DNA of 64,000 bases from Petunia secreta. Lineage: Eukaryota; Streptophyta; Magnoliopsida; Solanales; Solanaceae. The translations under genes and the position numbers were made by a program. The stretch covers positions 8,720,001 through 8,784,000 of the forward strand of contig JARKIP010000049.1 in NCBI GenBank assembly GCA_029990175.1, read 5' to 3'. Shown here in pieces: positions 32,930 through 43,055 of this stretch. The notes beneath the pieces are model-generated. The model saw only the letters and a program-made list of their open reading frames with translations, had not been told where the DNA came from and made no database searches. Position 1 is the stretch's first letter; each line of letters begins with the position of its first letter.

Positions 32930-33602
32930 GACCATAAACTATTTCTACATACATTGCCCTGTGCCAGGAACTATTTTGTGTCAAAAGATAAAGCATAGTG
33001 AGTTTAAGCTTATTTTGTGTCAAAGACAATTAAGGAACTATTTTGTGCTGGATTGGATGTAGAACTAGGAAGAGTATGAAGATCTCGTGTTTCCCAATAT
33101 CAGTTGGGTACTAGGAAAGAGAGCTCATAGATTAGCTTCAAGGAATTTGTTAAATGGCTTAATGCATCTTCCATTGCAATTACTAGGAGGAGTGAGAGCT
33201 TCAATCAGGGCTGCAGACCTATCCATCAAGTGGTGGACATCTACTAGAACGTTTCTAAGGTGCTTTTAGATAGACTAAAGAAGAACTTGAATGAAAGCAA
33301 CATAATTCCTACGACAAGTTCATGGAGGGCAGACATGTACTACTTTTTCTTCACGCGATTAAGTTGAAAACAGAAACAAGAAAAGAGAAAAGAATATTGG
33401 TGCCTAACTAGTGGTGATTAAATTCTGACCAAAGGTAGCATCTGAGATTTCCAAGAGCAAAAATTCAAACCAACTGCTAGAATGGTTACAAGCATGTTTG
33501 CTTCCACAATGATGGAAGGGAAAAACTAAGGAAGAAAACAAGGTGATGTCCACAAACTTGTAAACTAAGACTATGACAGCACACTTTAAATAATCCAAGT
33601 TC
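32930..33602. repeat. Duplicated host block, copy 2
   Basis: Homologous to 25825-26280 plus 28690-28722 and to 40090-41180. It contains ATGTCCACAAACTTG followed by TAAACTAAGACTATGAC at 33546-33577, the uninterrupted form of the site occupied by the gag-only copia element in copy 1. Only short ORFs, none with known motifs. Confidence 0.75.
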
Positions 33603-33672
33603 AACAACGACAACAATATGCCCAGTGTTATTCCACAAGTGGGGTTTGGGGAGGGTTAGATGTACGCACACA
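33603..33672 (-). mobile_element. TS-like SINE 3' fragment
   Basis: CAACGACAACAATATGCCC, then AGTGTTATTCCACAAGTGG and GGTTTGGGGAGGGTTAG, match the 3' part of the Solanaceae TS SINE in minus orientation. It is truncated after the GTACGCAC element. It sits at the equivalent place to 28722, so it was inserted before the block duplicated. Confidence 0.6.
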
Positions 33673-33843
33673 AATAATGTGGAATTGAAGCCATAAATAC
33701 TTGATAAGCACATAGAGGGGTAAGGTAGGGAAGCACAGCAATTTCATTGACCGAACAAGCATAGTAGAATGGACATAGAGAAAATTGTATAGTTAAAACA
33801 TTACATGGTTATGATAGGAAGATTATAGATAAAGATAGATAGG

Positions 33844-34086
33844 TCAGTAAAAACGGCCAGCACATCCACCGCCTCTACCGTTAATGGTCCAGGGAAACTC
33901 GTCATTGTCAAATACGGTCTTCCTTGTACGATGCGGCTTGCAAACTGAACACCACCCATTCTTGCCATACTCTTTCTTGCCATCATCCTCCCTCTTCTGA
34001 TGTTGATCCTCTGCCTTCTTCTGGTGTTGATCCTCTGCCTTCTTCTGGTGCTGATCCTCCGTCTTCTCCATCTCCGACTTCTTCAA
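33844..34086 (-). pseudogene. Copy B: exon-2 part of the small-peptide family, no exon 1
   Basis: The minus-strand frame encodes repeats KAEDQHQKKAEDQHQK, then GWCSVC, a basic patch (KPHRTRK) and the family C-terminal block FPWTINGRGGGCAG-R-F-Y. The frame is open, but upstream sequence to the MULE at 34273 and beyond it to 38590 contains no signal-peptide exon like those of A, C or E. The splice-acceptor-like AATTGAAG is present just before it but would join in a different phase from copy A. Translation from an internal Met (MEKTED) would give a leaderless protein. Most likely a 5'-truncated relic. Confidence 0.6.
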
Positions 34087-34263
34087 TTAGGGCAAACGTT
34101 GATTTGTGCCAATGTACTTGTTTTCCCCCTTTTTTATAGTCTCTCAAACATTTACTACTCCTACTTGGAATGGTGTCCAATAATTATACTTACTTTAATA
34201 AGTTTCTCTAAATAAATTACTAGTACTACTCACTCCGTCCTATTTTTAAGATTTTCTTTGTCA

Positions 34264-34272
34264 TTACAAAAA
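34264..34272. repeat. Left 9-bp target duplication of the MULE
   Basis: TTACAAAAA, repeated exactly at 37256-37264. Nine bases is the usual length for Mutator-like elements. Confidence 0.9.
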
Positions 34273-34800
34273 GGGATTTTTACGCTCTATACCCATAAAA
34301 TTTAAAGTATTTACAAGTCATACCCATTAAAAATTATACTACCCATAAAACTAAAAGTATTTACCCAACCTACCCATTTATTATTGTATACCTTTGTTAT
34401 GCCTTATAGTTGTATACCTTTAAGGTATACTGCATAAATTATGGTATACAAGTCTGGAGGGTCATTTATTATTGTATACCTTTGTTATGCCTTATAGGTG
34501 TATACCTTTATGGTATTCTTTTGGGTTTTTTACACAAATATACAAATTTTCACCCTTAATTACAAAAAAATAGCAATATTTTTCTAATTACAAAACATAG
34601 CAATATTATTTTAGCATATTTTCATTTTTTACAATTACACTTTCACCCACTTTCCTACAAACCCTAAAACACTTTCTTCACTTTCCCAACAAAAGCAGCC
34701 GTCACCCCCATTGTTTCTCTCAAATTCAAATACACAAATCCACCATCCGCCATTACAGTGCTAATTTCATTGAAAACCTAATCAGAGATACATCGCCGCC

Positions 34801-34938
34801 ATCACCCCACCACCCCAAAACCCCAGTTCCCGATCTGCTCCCACGTCGCCATCACCCCACCACCCCAAAACCCCAGTTCCCGATCTGCACCCACGCCCCC
34901 ATCATCCCACCACCCCAAAACCCCAGTTCCCAATCTGT
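34801..34938 (+). repeat. 50-bp tandem repeat, nearly three copies
   Basis: Units start at 34801, 34851 and 34901 (ATCACCCCACCACCCCAAAA). C-rich, and contrasts with the AT-rich MULE ends. It may derive from a captured gene leader. Confidence 0.85.
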
Positions 34939-35329
34939 ATAGCAATACTCCCGATCTGAAACGTGCTACCTTTGATCCGTATTCTTCATGAAATTTCCAT
35001 AGTAGCTGATGCATCTTCATTAATTCCACTTGTGTTTTATTGAAGAATGATTTGCATCCAAAGGGTTTTATCCGTATGATTTAATCCGTGAAGAGGATGA
35101 AGCAAGGGAACACAGTGTTGGAGAAACGCCACATAGGAGAACCAGAGAATTAGCATTTATTTTATTTTTGTTCTGTTTCTGTTTCTTTAGATTTGTTTTA
35201 TTTTTGTTCCGTTTCTGTTTCTTCGGAATTGTTCAGATTTCGTTTCTGTTTCTGTTTCTGTTTGTACAGATATGTTAGATTAATAAATTTGAACTCTTAT
35301 TTTCTATTGCTCACGACTGATGGCGTTGA

Positions 35330-35740
35330 AACAATATGATACAGTTTGAAACATCATTGAAACATTGAAACAGTTGTTGCAACAGTTTGATACAGTCTGA
35401 AACGATGTTGAAACAGTATGATACGGTCTGAAACGGAGTTAATACAGTCTAAAATGAGAGTAGATACAGTTTAAACGGTCTGAAACGGAGTTGATACAGT
35501 TTAAAACAGTCTGATACAGTCTAAAACGACATTAAAACACTATGATACAGTCTGAAATGGGAGTTGATACAGTTTAAAACAGTTTGATACAGTCTAAAAA
35601 TGATGTTGAAACAGTATGATACGGTCTGAAACGGCGTTGAAACAATCTGAAACAACTATTGAAACAATCTGATACGGTCTAAAACGGCGTTGAAACAGTA
35701 TGATACGGTCTGAAACGGTGCTAAAATAATTTGAATTGAA
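35330..35740 (+). repeat. Degenerate minisatellite, GAAACAGTNTGATACGGTCT type
   Basis: Many imperfect repeats of GATACAGTCTGAAACGG and TTGAAACAGTATGATACGG with a period of roughly 20-37 bp. No coding sense. Confidence 0.8.
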
Positions 35741-35744
35741 ATGC

Positions 35745-36570
35745 TGCTGTTTTTCTGCAGTTTTTTTGGTACTGAAACGCAGCTGAAACGCAGCTGCTTT
35801 GGTGCTGAAACGCAGCTGAAATGCTGCTGTTTTTCTGCATTTTTTTGGTGCTGAATTGCAGCAGTTTTGGTGCTGAAACGCTGCTGTTTTTCTGCAGTTT
35901 TTTTGGTGTTGAAACGCAGCTGAAACGCTGCAGTTTTGGTGCTGAAACGCAGCTGAAACGCTGCTGTTTTTCTGCAGTTTTTTGGTGCTGAAACGCTGCA
36001 GTTTTGGTGCTGAAACGCAGCTGAAACGCTGCTGTTTTTCTGCAGTTTTTTTGGTGCTGAATTGCAGCAGTTTTGTTGCTGAAACGCAGCTGAAACGCTG
36101 CTGTTTTTCTGCAGTTTTTTTGGTGCTGAAACGCTGCTATTTTTCTGCTGAAACGCTGCTGTTTTGGTGCTGAAACGCTGCTGTTTTTCTGCAGTTTTTT
36201 TGGTGCTGAATTGCAGCAGTTTTGGTGCTGAAACGCTGCAGTTTTGGTGCTGAAACGCAGCTGAAACGCTGCTGTTTTTCTGCAGTTTTTTTGGTGCTGA
36301 AACGCAGCTGAAATGCTGCAGTTTTGGTGCTGAAACGCAGCTGAAACGCTGCTGTTTTTCTGCAGTTTTTTTGGTGCTGAATTGCAGCAGTTTTGTTGCT
36401 GAAACGCAGCTGAAACGCTGCTGTTTTTCTGCAGTTTTTTTGGTGCTGAAACGCTGCTATTTTTCTGCTGAAACGCTGCTGTTTTGGTGCTGAAACGCTG
36501 CTGTTTTTCTGCAGTTTTTTTGGTGCTGAATTGCAGCAGTTTTGGTGCTGAAACGCAGCTGAAACGCTGT
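35745..36570 (+). repeat. Minisatellite of GCTGAAACGC / CTGTTTTTCTGCAG units with a 320-bp higher-order period
   Basis: Repeats combine GCTGAAACGCAGCTGAAACG with GCTGTTTTTCTGCAG. A block beginning ATTGCAGCAGTTTTGTTGCT recurs at 36061 and 36381, exactly 320 bp apart, showing secondary expansion. ORFs here are repeat artefacts. Confidence 0.85.
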
Positions 36571-36574
36571 TGTT

Positions 36575-36830
36575 TTGAAACGGTTCAGAAACAGTTAGAT
36601 ACGGTGCTGCAGAAACAGTTGAAACGGTGCAGAAACAGTTGAGATACGGTGCAGAAACAGTTGAAACGGTGCAGAAACAGTTAGATACGGTGCTGCAGAA
36701 ACAGTTGAAACGGTGCAGAAACAGTTGAGATACGGTGCAGAAACAGTTGAAATGGTGCAGAAACAATTGAGATACGGTGCAGAACCAGTTGATACGGTGC
36801 AGAAACAGTGAGATTCAACGAGATACAATG
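36575..36830 (+). repeat. Minisatellite of GGTGCAGAAACAGTTGA units
   Basis: Units AAACGGTGCAGAAACAGTTG and GATACGGTGCAGAAACAGTT alternate with about an 18-20-bp period, forming the third consecutive repeat type in the MULE. Confidence 0.8.
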
Positions 36831-37255
36831 AGGATGGATGAGGAAAAGTGAAATTGGGGAAAATGAGTGGAGTAAAAGTGAAATTGAGGGGAAATGGTGG
36901 GAGGAAAAGTGAAATAAGGGAAAATGGGAGGAGCAAAAGAGATAATGGAGGAAATAGAAGGAAGAATGTAAGGGTTTGATATGTTATGGGAAAATATTGC
37001 TATGTTTTTGCTATATTTATAATTATCTTGTGTTTTCCTCTATATAGGGTAATTTTACTAAAATGTTGCTATGTTTGGTAATTAAGCTTTAAAACTTGTA
37101 CTTTTGTGTAAAAAATCCACTGTATAAACTATGGTATACAAGTCTGGATGGGTAGAGTAAGTAAATAACTTAGTGGGTAGGTCGAGTAATATTTGAAAAT
37201 AATAGGTAGTGGCTGTAATTATTTTAGATTTTGTGGGTATTTTTGTAAGTGTCCC

Positions 37256-37264
37256 TTACAAAAA
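37256..37264. repeat. Right 9-bp target duplication of the MULE
   Basis: TTACAAAAA, exact match to 34264-34272. Confidence 0.9.
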
Positions 37265-37613
37265 AGAGTGACACTTTTGTTATTATCGTAACCATACAAA
37301 TTTCTAACTACGAAAAAGCATAACTATTGTCCATAGTTGATGGGAAAATTTAATTTTTAGAGCAAAATTGAGGAGTGCTGTAAATATTAAATAAAAAATA
37401 ATTTAAATAGTGAAATCTGGTGCACACAACATCCTGCATACTGCAGCCTATCTTGTGACTGTTTCCACGACTTAAACCCATGACTATAGGTCACACGAAT
37501 ACGACTTTACAAGACTCCCTTCAAATTGAAAAAGATCATGATTCAATTAAAATCAATTCTTTAGCTCAAAATTAACTCATCCATCATGTATAAATAAAAT
37601 TACGTGGTAGCCT
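37265..37613. other. Short unique AT-rich stretch
   Basis: I see no ORF, repeat or known element. The first bases continue the target region of the MULE. Confidence 0.4.
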
Positions 37614-38008
37614 ATTTGTACGTAAAAATTTCGCCCACATTCCACTTTTGCCACTGGTATTTGATTTGAAGCCACTTTTTTTATTAGTTTTACATGAGAA
37701 GTCAATTTTTGGAACTTCCATCTTTGTGGGCTGAAGTTCAAATCTTATGGGTTGAACTTTATGCCTAAGTTATGAAGTCCAATTTCAATCCATAAGGGCT
37801 GAGCTTTTAGGCATAGATGCGTAAAATTGAACTCTTGTGGTGGGCTGAAGTTGTACTTCAACTTTTGTAGCTGAACTTGTGTGAAGTTCAACCCACAAGG
37901 ATTGAAGTTCCAAAAAGTGACCTCTCATGCAAAACTAATTAAAAAGGTAGCCTCAAACCAAAGACTACTGGCAAAAGTGGCTATTCGTGCGTTTTGCCCG
38001 ATTTGTAC
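37614..38008. mobile_element. Inverted-repeat MITE-like element with 8-bp flanking repeats
   Basis: ATTTGTAC at 37614-37621 and 38001-38008 flank a 379-bp element. Its two ends form a long imperfect inverted repeat of about 110 bp (left CCACTTTTGCCACTGG; right on the minus strand CCACTTTTGCCAGTAG, followed on both sides by TTTGAAGCCAC / TTTGAGGCTAC and TTGGAACTTC). An 8-bp duplication would suit hAT. No ORF. Confidence 0.7.
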
Positions 38009-38589
38009 AACATTATTTAAGGAATGGCCACTCCTGTAATAATCAGTTAAAGGGTAAATTACGGATCTATGACAGCAAATGCAATGGTTTATCTAATTGA
38101 TCCCACTAAGAGTGGTTTAGCGAGAATGACCTTCTCTAACTTAAATAATTTTTATTTGGACGAAAATAGCCCTACATAAAATAAAAAGAAACGTGGGTTT
38201 TCTTACCTCTATTTATACCTTCCCCAACAGATTTCACCAAATTCAAACCCTAAACAACTCCAAATTTCCAGCAAAAAGAAGATTCAATGGTAAATATCTT
38301 CAATATTATATTGATTATACGTAATTTTTAATTAAATTATGCATAATTATGTTTTAAATTCGTATAATTTGTTTAAATTTTGTATAATTATAAATTAGAT
38401 AAATCGAGGTGTGAATTTTACTGATTCCAATCAAATACTACTGTAGGATATCAAAAAATAAATGTTGTATTGATTATCAATTACTGAAAAAAAAGTTTAC
38501 ATTAGTTTCAATCTGTATTTGGTGGAGAATTTACTGAAAGAATTGTAATTATTCTTATAGTGTGCAATTCCACTGCTTTGGCCTAAATT
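38009..38589. other. AT-rich non-coding stretch
   Basis: A leader-like segment (CTATTTATACCTTCCCC, 38201-38217, then CAAACCCTAAACAACTCC and a short ATG frame at 38287) resembles a gene 5' end, but no ORF follows. Otherwise nothing seen. Confidence 0.4.
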
Positions 38590-38996
38590 AACTTGCAATA
38601 ACTTGTAGATAACCTCTGTAAATTGTCACTAACAGGCTACACTTTTAAGCTCTAACCCATAAAGAGGTGCCTTGTAAGTGTTGCCTTGCGGGCAACTCTT
38701 GAAGCTGTGGTGCAACAATTGCTTGTAGAGAAACTCTACATGTGCTGCCTAATAGGCGGCACTTTTTATTACATGAAGTGGTCCCTTGTAAATGTTGCCT
38801 TGTTGGCAACACTTGGAGGTCTGGTGCAAACAACATATAGAAAGACTCTATATGTGCTGCCTATTACGCAACACTTTTGATCGCATGAAGTGGCGCCTTG
38901 TAAGTGTTGTCTTGTGGGCATCACTTAGTGGTCTGATATAAAATAACATGTAGAGAAATCTCTACATGTAGTGCCTAATAGGCAGCAATTTAGCTA
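38590..38996. repeat. Tandem array of stem-loops, about 113-bp unit, three full copies and a partial one
   Basis: Units start at CTTGTAAGTGTTGCC (38671), 38785 and 38897. Each unit carries three palindromes: AAGTGTTGCC...GGCAACACTT, TGTAGAG...CTCTACA and GTGCTGCCTAATAGGCGGCAC. In unit 2 the second stem is TATAG...CTATA, a paired G-C to A-T change, and in unit 3 it lengthens to CATGTAGAGA/TCTCTACATG. No ORF. Confidence 0.75.
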
Positions 38997-39004
38997 TAGA
39001 GATA

Positions 39005-40010
39005 ACTGGTAGAGAAAAGGAAAAAAAAACAACATAGTAGCTAAAGCCTCTTCCAGTTAGAGAAAGGAAATGCATCATGTCATAAGCATTTGCATATATG
39101 CCAAACTTATAAACATTTTGCATATGTTTGAGCAGTAGTAAAACATTTTACATTAGTCATTACTATATCAATCACCTATCTCCAAGTTAACATAAAATAT
39201 GAACTGGCTGCTTTGATTGCCTTAACACAAGGACCCTCGTTGCTAAACTGCTGATATTTTTTCAAATAAAGGTAGCATACCTAAAGAAGATTTGCAAAGC
39301 GCATGCATCGGAGCACTCACATCAGATAAAGGATAGGTCTTCATGAATTTAAGAAGCTCGTTGGCACACAGCTATTACGGAGCTCAAGTATATTAGTGGA
39401 ATCAAGAACCAGCCTATATGGAGAAGCAATCTGCAATTTCGCAATTTCTATGAACCCTTTTCCTTTGTTTCCCTTTTCTTAAGTTATAAGATATCAATAC
39501 AACAGAATCCTGGTAAATGCGCTGGAGTAGTAGTAGATTAACAATTTGCTAAGTGAGGAAACGTAGTAAGATAGGATAAATCATGGAATTCAAATTGATC
39601 CGTAGATCACTTTCTTTGACCTCTAAATTTACACTGATCAAGAAAAAAGTGCTGAATTTGAAAACATGAGATTGATCTGCCAGTGAGGAAGTTTCTTTTT
39701 TCTCCTTTTTTAAACTAGATTAGACCTGAACAACTCAAGATTCTACCTCATTGGATATATTACCAACTGCATGGAATTTATAGAACCTGCAATCTTAGAA
39801 CCACCTTAGTCTTGCACAACAATTATCTTAAAACGCACACTCTTGCACAACAAATATCTTCCTAGCATCTGAATTTTATTGGGGACAATTTTGCATGTGC
39901 TGACTCAAGAATACAGTTTGAAAACATACTACTACATGCTTTAACACCGTTTGAGAATATCCACATGCTTTCAACTTATAATCACCAGATTAAAACCTTT
40001 TCAATCTAGA
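39005..40010. repeat. Duplicated segment U, copy 2
   Basis: Matches 31815-32880 in direct orientation with about 95 percent similarity by eye over long runs. It contains a small deletion and an insertion relative to copy 1. Confidence 0.8.
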
Positions 40011-40089
40011 GAGCAATCAACCAAATGCAGTGAAGTACGAAAGCATATAAATTATGTTGACTGCAACCTTGGACGTATGGAAAGAGTAT

Positions 40090-41190
40090 AAAGCATAGTG
40101 AGTGTTAGAGAAAGCTGACCATCCATCTCTTTCTATATGTATTGCCCTGTCACAAGGCTTTTATGTATAGCTGAGTTTGAGAATCTTTTATGTCAAAAAG
40201 GTGATGTCAAAGACAACAAAGGAACCATTTCGCGCTGGGTTGGATGTAGAACTAGGAAGAGTCTGAAGATCATGTGTTTCTCCATATCAGTTTGTATATG
40301 TTGGGTACTAGGAAAGAGAGCTCACAGAGGACCTTAAAGGGCAAGACCAGATATGTACATATTTAAAGTTCAGATATTCTACTTCATTAGCTTCAAGGAA
40401 TTTGTTAAATGGCTTAATGCATCTTCCGTTGCAATTACTAAGAGAAGTGAGCTACAATCAGGGCTCCAGACCTATCCATCAAGTGGTGGACATCTACGAG
40501 AACGTTTATAAGGTGCTTTTAGATAGACTAAAGAACTTGAATGAAAGCAACATATTTCCTAGACAAGTTCATGGAGGGCAGATATGTACTACTTTTTCTT
40601 CACGCGATTAAGTTGAAAACAGAAACAAGAAAAGACAAAAGAATATTGGTAGCATCTGGGATATTTCCAGCAGCAAAAATACAAATAACTGCTAGAATGG
40701 TTACAAGCATGTAGGAAGAAAACAAGGTGACGTCCACAAACTCGTCGGACAGGTTGGAGTTCTTACCTTCTTGGGACTCCATGGACCAACAGTTCCTCTA
40801 ATTCTATGAATTTTTCTAGAAGACTCTTTTCTTGAATCTTATTCAAAAAAATTTAGGATTGCCCAGTATTCCACCAATTAGTAACCCAAGGAGATCCTAA
40901 TTCCGTGTATCCGGTTAAGCAAGTCCTGCCAGCCAGCTTCCACCCAGACAAAAAAGGTGAGCGCCTAGCGCGAAAGATATCGCAGTGGTCAAGTGCGCTG
41001 GACGACACGTGCATTCTCGTTTAAATAGTACCATCGACTGGAGACTAGGTTCCACACATATGAGACAGGCAGAAGGTATCGCGACTGTTGTCATAGTCAA
41101 CAAGGTTGAAACTTCCAGGAAAAAATTTCGAATTGGGAGGTAAACCAAGACGATGACACCAAACTGTAAATAATCCAAGTTCAACCACTA
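40090..41190. repeat. Duplicated host block, copy 3, with a 0.4-kb insertion
   Basis: Homologous to 32930-33602. The match stops after GTCCACAAACTC at about 40742 and resumes at CAAGACGATGACACC near 41146, so roughly 400 bp are extra. A frame at 40402-40611 reads IHQVVDIYENVYKVLLDRLKN, but the equivalent positions in copies 1 and 2 are disrupted, so I do not call a gene. Confidence 0.65.
40745..41143. other. Unidentified insertion in block copy 3
   Basis: About 400 bp absent from the other two copies. It includes GCAGTGGTCAAGTGCGCTGG and a G/C-richer middle, loosely like the Pol III A-box region of a SINE, but no B-box, poly(A) or clear target duplication was found. Confidence 0.4.
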
Positions 41191-41518
41191 TGCAGAAATC
41201 AACGAAGGAACCGAATGTGTCCTTTCTATTTGTTGCCCTCTTGGCTAGGGAAAAGATGCAGGAACACACCAGTCAACACAACAAATCAAGTAAATATGTA
41301 GATGGAAAAGGTCTAGATGAAAGAAAACCGAGGGAGAGATAAATAATATGGAATCGAAGCCATAGAATACTTGATAAGCAGCACATACAGGTAAGGTAGG
41401 CACAAAGCAATTTCATTGACTGAAACAAGTAGAAATCTTGAATGGACATAGAGAAATTTAACGTATAAAACAGTACATGGTTATGATAGGAACAGCATAG
41501 ATAGCCATGCATAGGTCA

Positions 41519-41628
41519 GTAGAAACGGCCAGCACATCCACCGCCTCTACCGTTAATGGTCCAGGGAAACTCTTCATTGCAGTCGTCAAATACGCTCTCC
41601 CTCCTACGACGCGGCCTGCAAACTGAAC
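41519..41628 (-). pseudogene. Copy C, 3' part: C-terminal block of the small-peptide gene
   Basis: The minus strand encodes SVCRPRRRRESVFDD and then the family block EEFPWTINGRGGGCAG-R-F-Y before the stop. It is separated from the rest of exon 2 by a copia element that duplicated TGAAC at the break (41624-41628 and 48228-48232). Nearly identical to copy A over this part. Confidence 0.75.
41624..41628. repeat. Left target duplication of the intact copia element (TGAAC)
   Basis: Matches 48228-48232 exactly. The uninterrupted sequence in copy A reads CAAACTGAACACCACCC. Confidence 0.95.
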
Positions 41629-42498
41629 TGTTATTCCTGCAACCAAATAAATCAGAAAAGACAACAAACAGAAGTATATTATCAGTTGTTATGGGACAAT
41701 TCCGAGCCCACAATTTACTTGTGTCTCCTTAAGAAATCTAACCCCCTCACAGTTGCCCAAGGTTCACGGGTTAATTTCTCCCAGGATGGAACGGGATAAC
41801 AGTTCTACTGTAGCGGCACTTCAAACAGTAGAACACTGCGAACTCAAAGAAAACGGAGCAAATCACACGACTTACTAAGACTTACTTAGTATGCAGAAAA
41901 GAGAGGAATGCAGTAAGAAGTTTTGTATTTCTGTGTTTCAGTGTGTGTTGAAATGTTGAAGACTGACCAGCTTATATAGCCATGGGAAATGGAAGGAAGA
42001 GTCACCACTAATGGCCACTAACACCACTAACACTGCCACTAATGGCACCTGAATTCATTGCCACTAATGGCTGAATTCACTAAATGTCAGTAATGAGTAG
42101 TCCACTAATGAGAAAACGTGGGAGAGTGGGAGAACGTGGAGGAATAACTACGCTGGATTAATCAGATTAATCCATTCACATTTCTGTTACACAAACAGAT
42201 TAAATATTAAATATTAATAATAAAAAATATTAATTAATTAATATTTTTAGTTTTTGTTGGCCGAAATCCGGAATCCGAAGCCGAAGCCGAAGCCGAGACG
42301 AGCGAGCGACGACGACGGCGCGAGGCTTCCCTTCTTCTCAACCCTTTTAAGAGCTAAGAGAAGTGAATTTGTATTTAAACCCAACAAAAGCCTTTTCCTC
42401 TACCAATATGGGAGAATGTGCATTTCCTTACTAAAAGGAACCTTTTCACCTTCCCGCCCATTTCCCATTCACACTCTATTTATTCCAAAATCCCAACA
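41629..42498 (-). mobile_element. 3' LTR (sense) of the intact copia element
   Basis: 870 bp; plus-strand ends TGTTATTCC and CCCAACA. Contains on the minus strand a TATA box GCTATATAAG (41971-41980) with several ACTAATGG motifs upstream of it (42010-42110). Confidence 0.92.
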
Positions 42499-42516
42499 AT
42501 CCCCCACATGAATGGG
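42499..42516 (-). promoter_or_regulatory. Polypurine tract of the intact copia element
   Basis: The minus strand reads CATTCATGTGGGGGAT directly before the LTR start TGTTGGG. Confidence 0.8.
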
Positions 42517-43055
42517 GAATGGCTATATTGGAAATATGCATGACAGACTTGTGTGATTTGCAAGAAAGAACTAGTTGCATCGGGATAAGTAGGTTTCCCT
42601 TTGAACTTTCCGTAGTGAACATACATCGGATATACTTGGTCAATCGGTAGATTTGATATCTTTGAACCGTTGAGCTTTGGTGTATACCTAGACAACGTAT
42701 GTCACACAACTAACCCTTAACCGTCTTTGGTTCTCACTGTTGTGTTCGTTTCAGCCATGAACACCGCCTGGTTTCATAAGTACTTAGAGAACTTGCCATA
42801 CCGAATTCTCCTTGAAGCGGCTTCCACTTCACACTTACATAGGTGATTTCTAAACGTGTAATCCTATAGATGTACACTGTTTGATAATTAAAATATCAAA
42901 CTTAGACAATCATTAAAAAATGCCTCTAGCATTTTACCCTTGGTACTTGAACATTGTCTAATCATGAGAATGGACCAAACATTAACTGACAATGTTGGAC
43001 CGTCAAACACGACTTTGTATTCTCCTTGAACCTAGTTCTTGGGATCTCCAGTCTC
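42517..43055 (-). other. 3' untranslated region of the intact copia element
   Basis: Between the pol stop and the polypurine tract. No ORF with features. Confidence 0.6.

Larger units (their letters stand above)
34523..37118. mobile_element. Inner inverted-repeat element nested in the MULE
   Basis: Left end GGGTTTTTTACACAAATA and right end (minus strand) GGATTTTTTACACAAAAG, followed on both sides by TTAATTAC...ACATAGCAA motifs, giving inverted repeats of roughly 100-150 bp. The site GGTAT/ACTG of the outer element is split here, but a clean target duplication is not visible. Confidence 0.6.
34273..37255. mobile_element. Non-autonomous Mutator-like element, 2983 bp
   Basis: Ends are GGGA...TCCC inside an exact 9-bp duplication. 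The terminal inverted repeats are imperfect over about 130 bp (left TACCCATAAAATTTAAAGTA; right on the other strand TACCCACAAAATCTAAAATA). Inside are a second, nested pair of inverted repeats (34523 and 37118), a 50-bp tandem repeat, and about 1.5 kb of minisatellite. No transposase ORF. It sits upstream of copy B. Confidence 0.85.

Noticed and set aside
35982..36936. Repetitive ORFs rich in Phe, Cys, Ser and Val
   Set aside because: Product of minisatellite translation in several frames; no start context or family.
38590..38996. CRISPR-like array
   Set aside because: Eukaryotic context, whole unit is repeated with no unique spacers, and the palindromes are internal.
40402..40611. Possible small protein with DIYENVYKVLLDRLKN
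   Set aside because: The equivalent frames in the other block copies are broken, and no homologue is known to me; retained only as a note in the block entry.
42254..42511. 85-residue ORF in the copia LTR
   Set aside because: Entirely within the LTR and its junction; composition driven by CCGAAG repeats.
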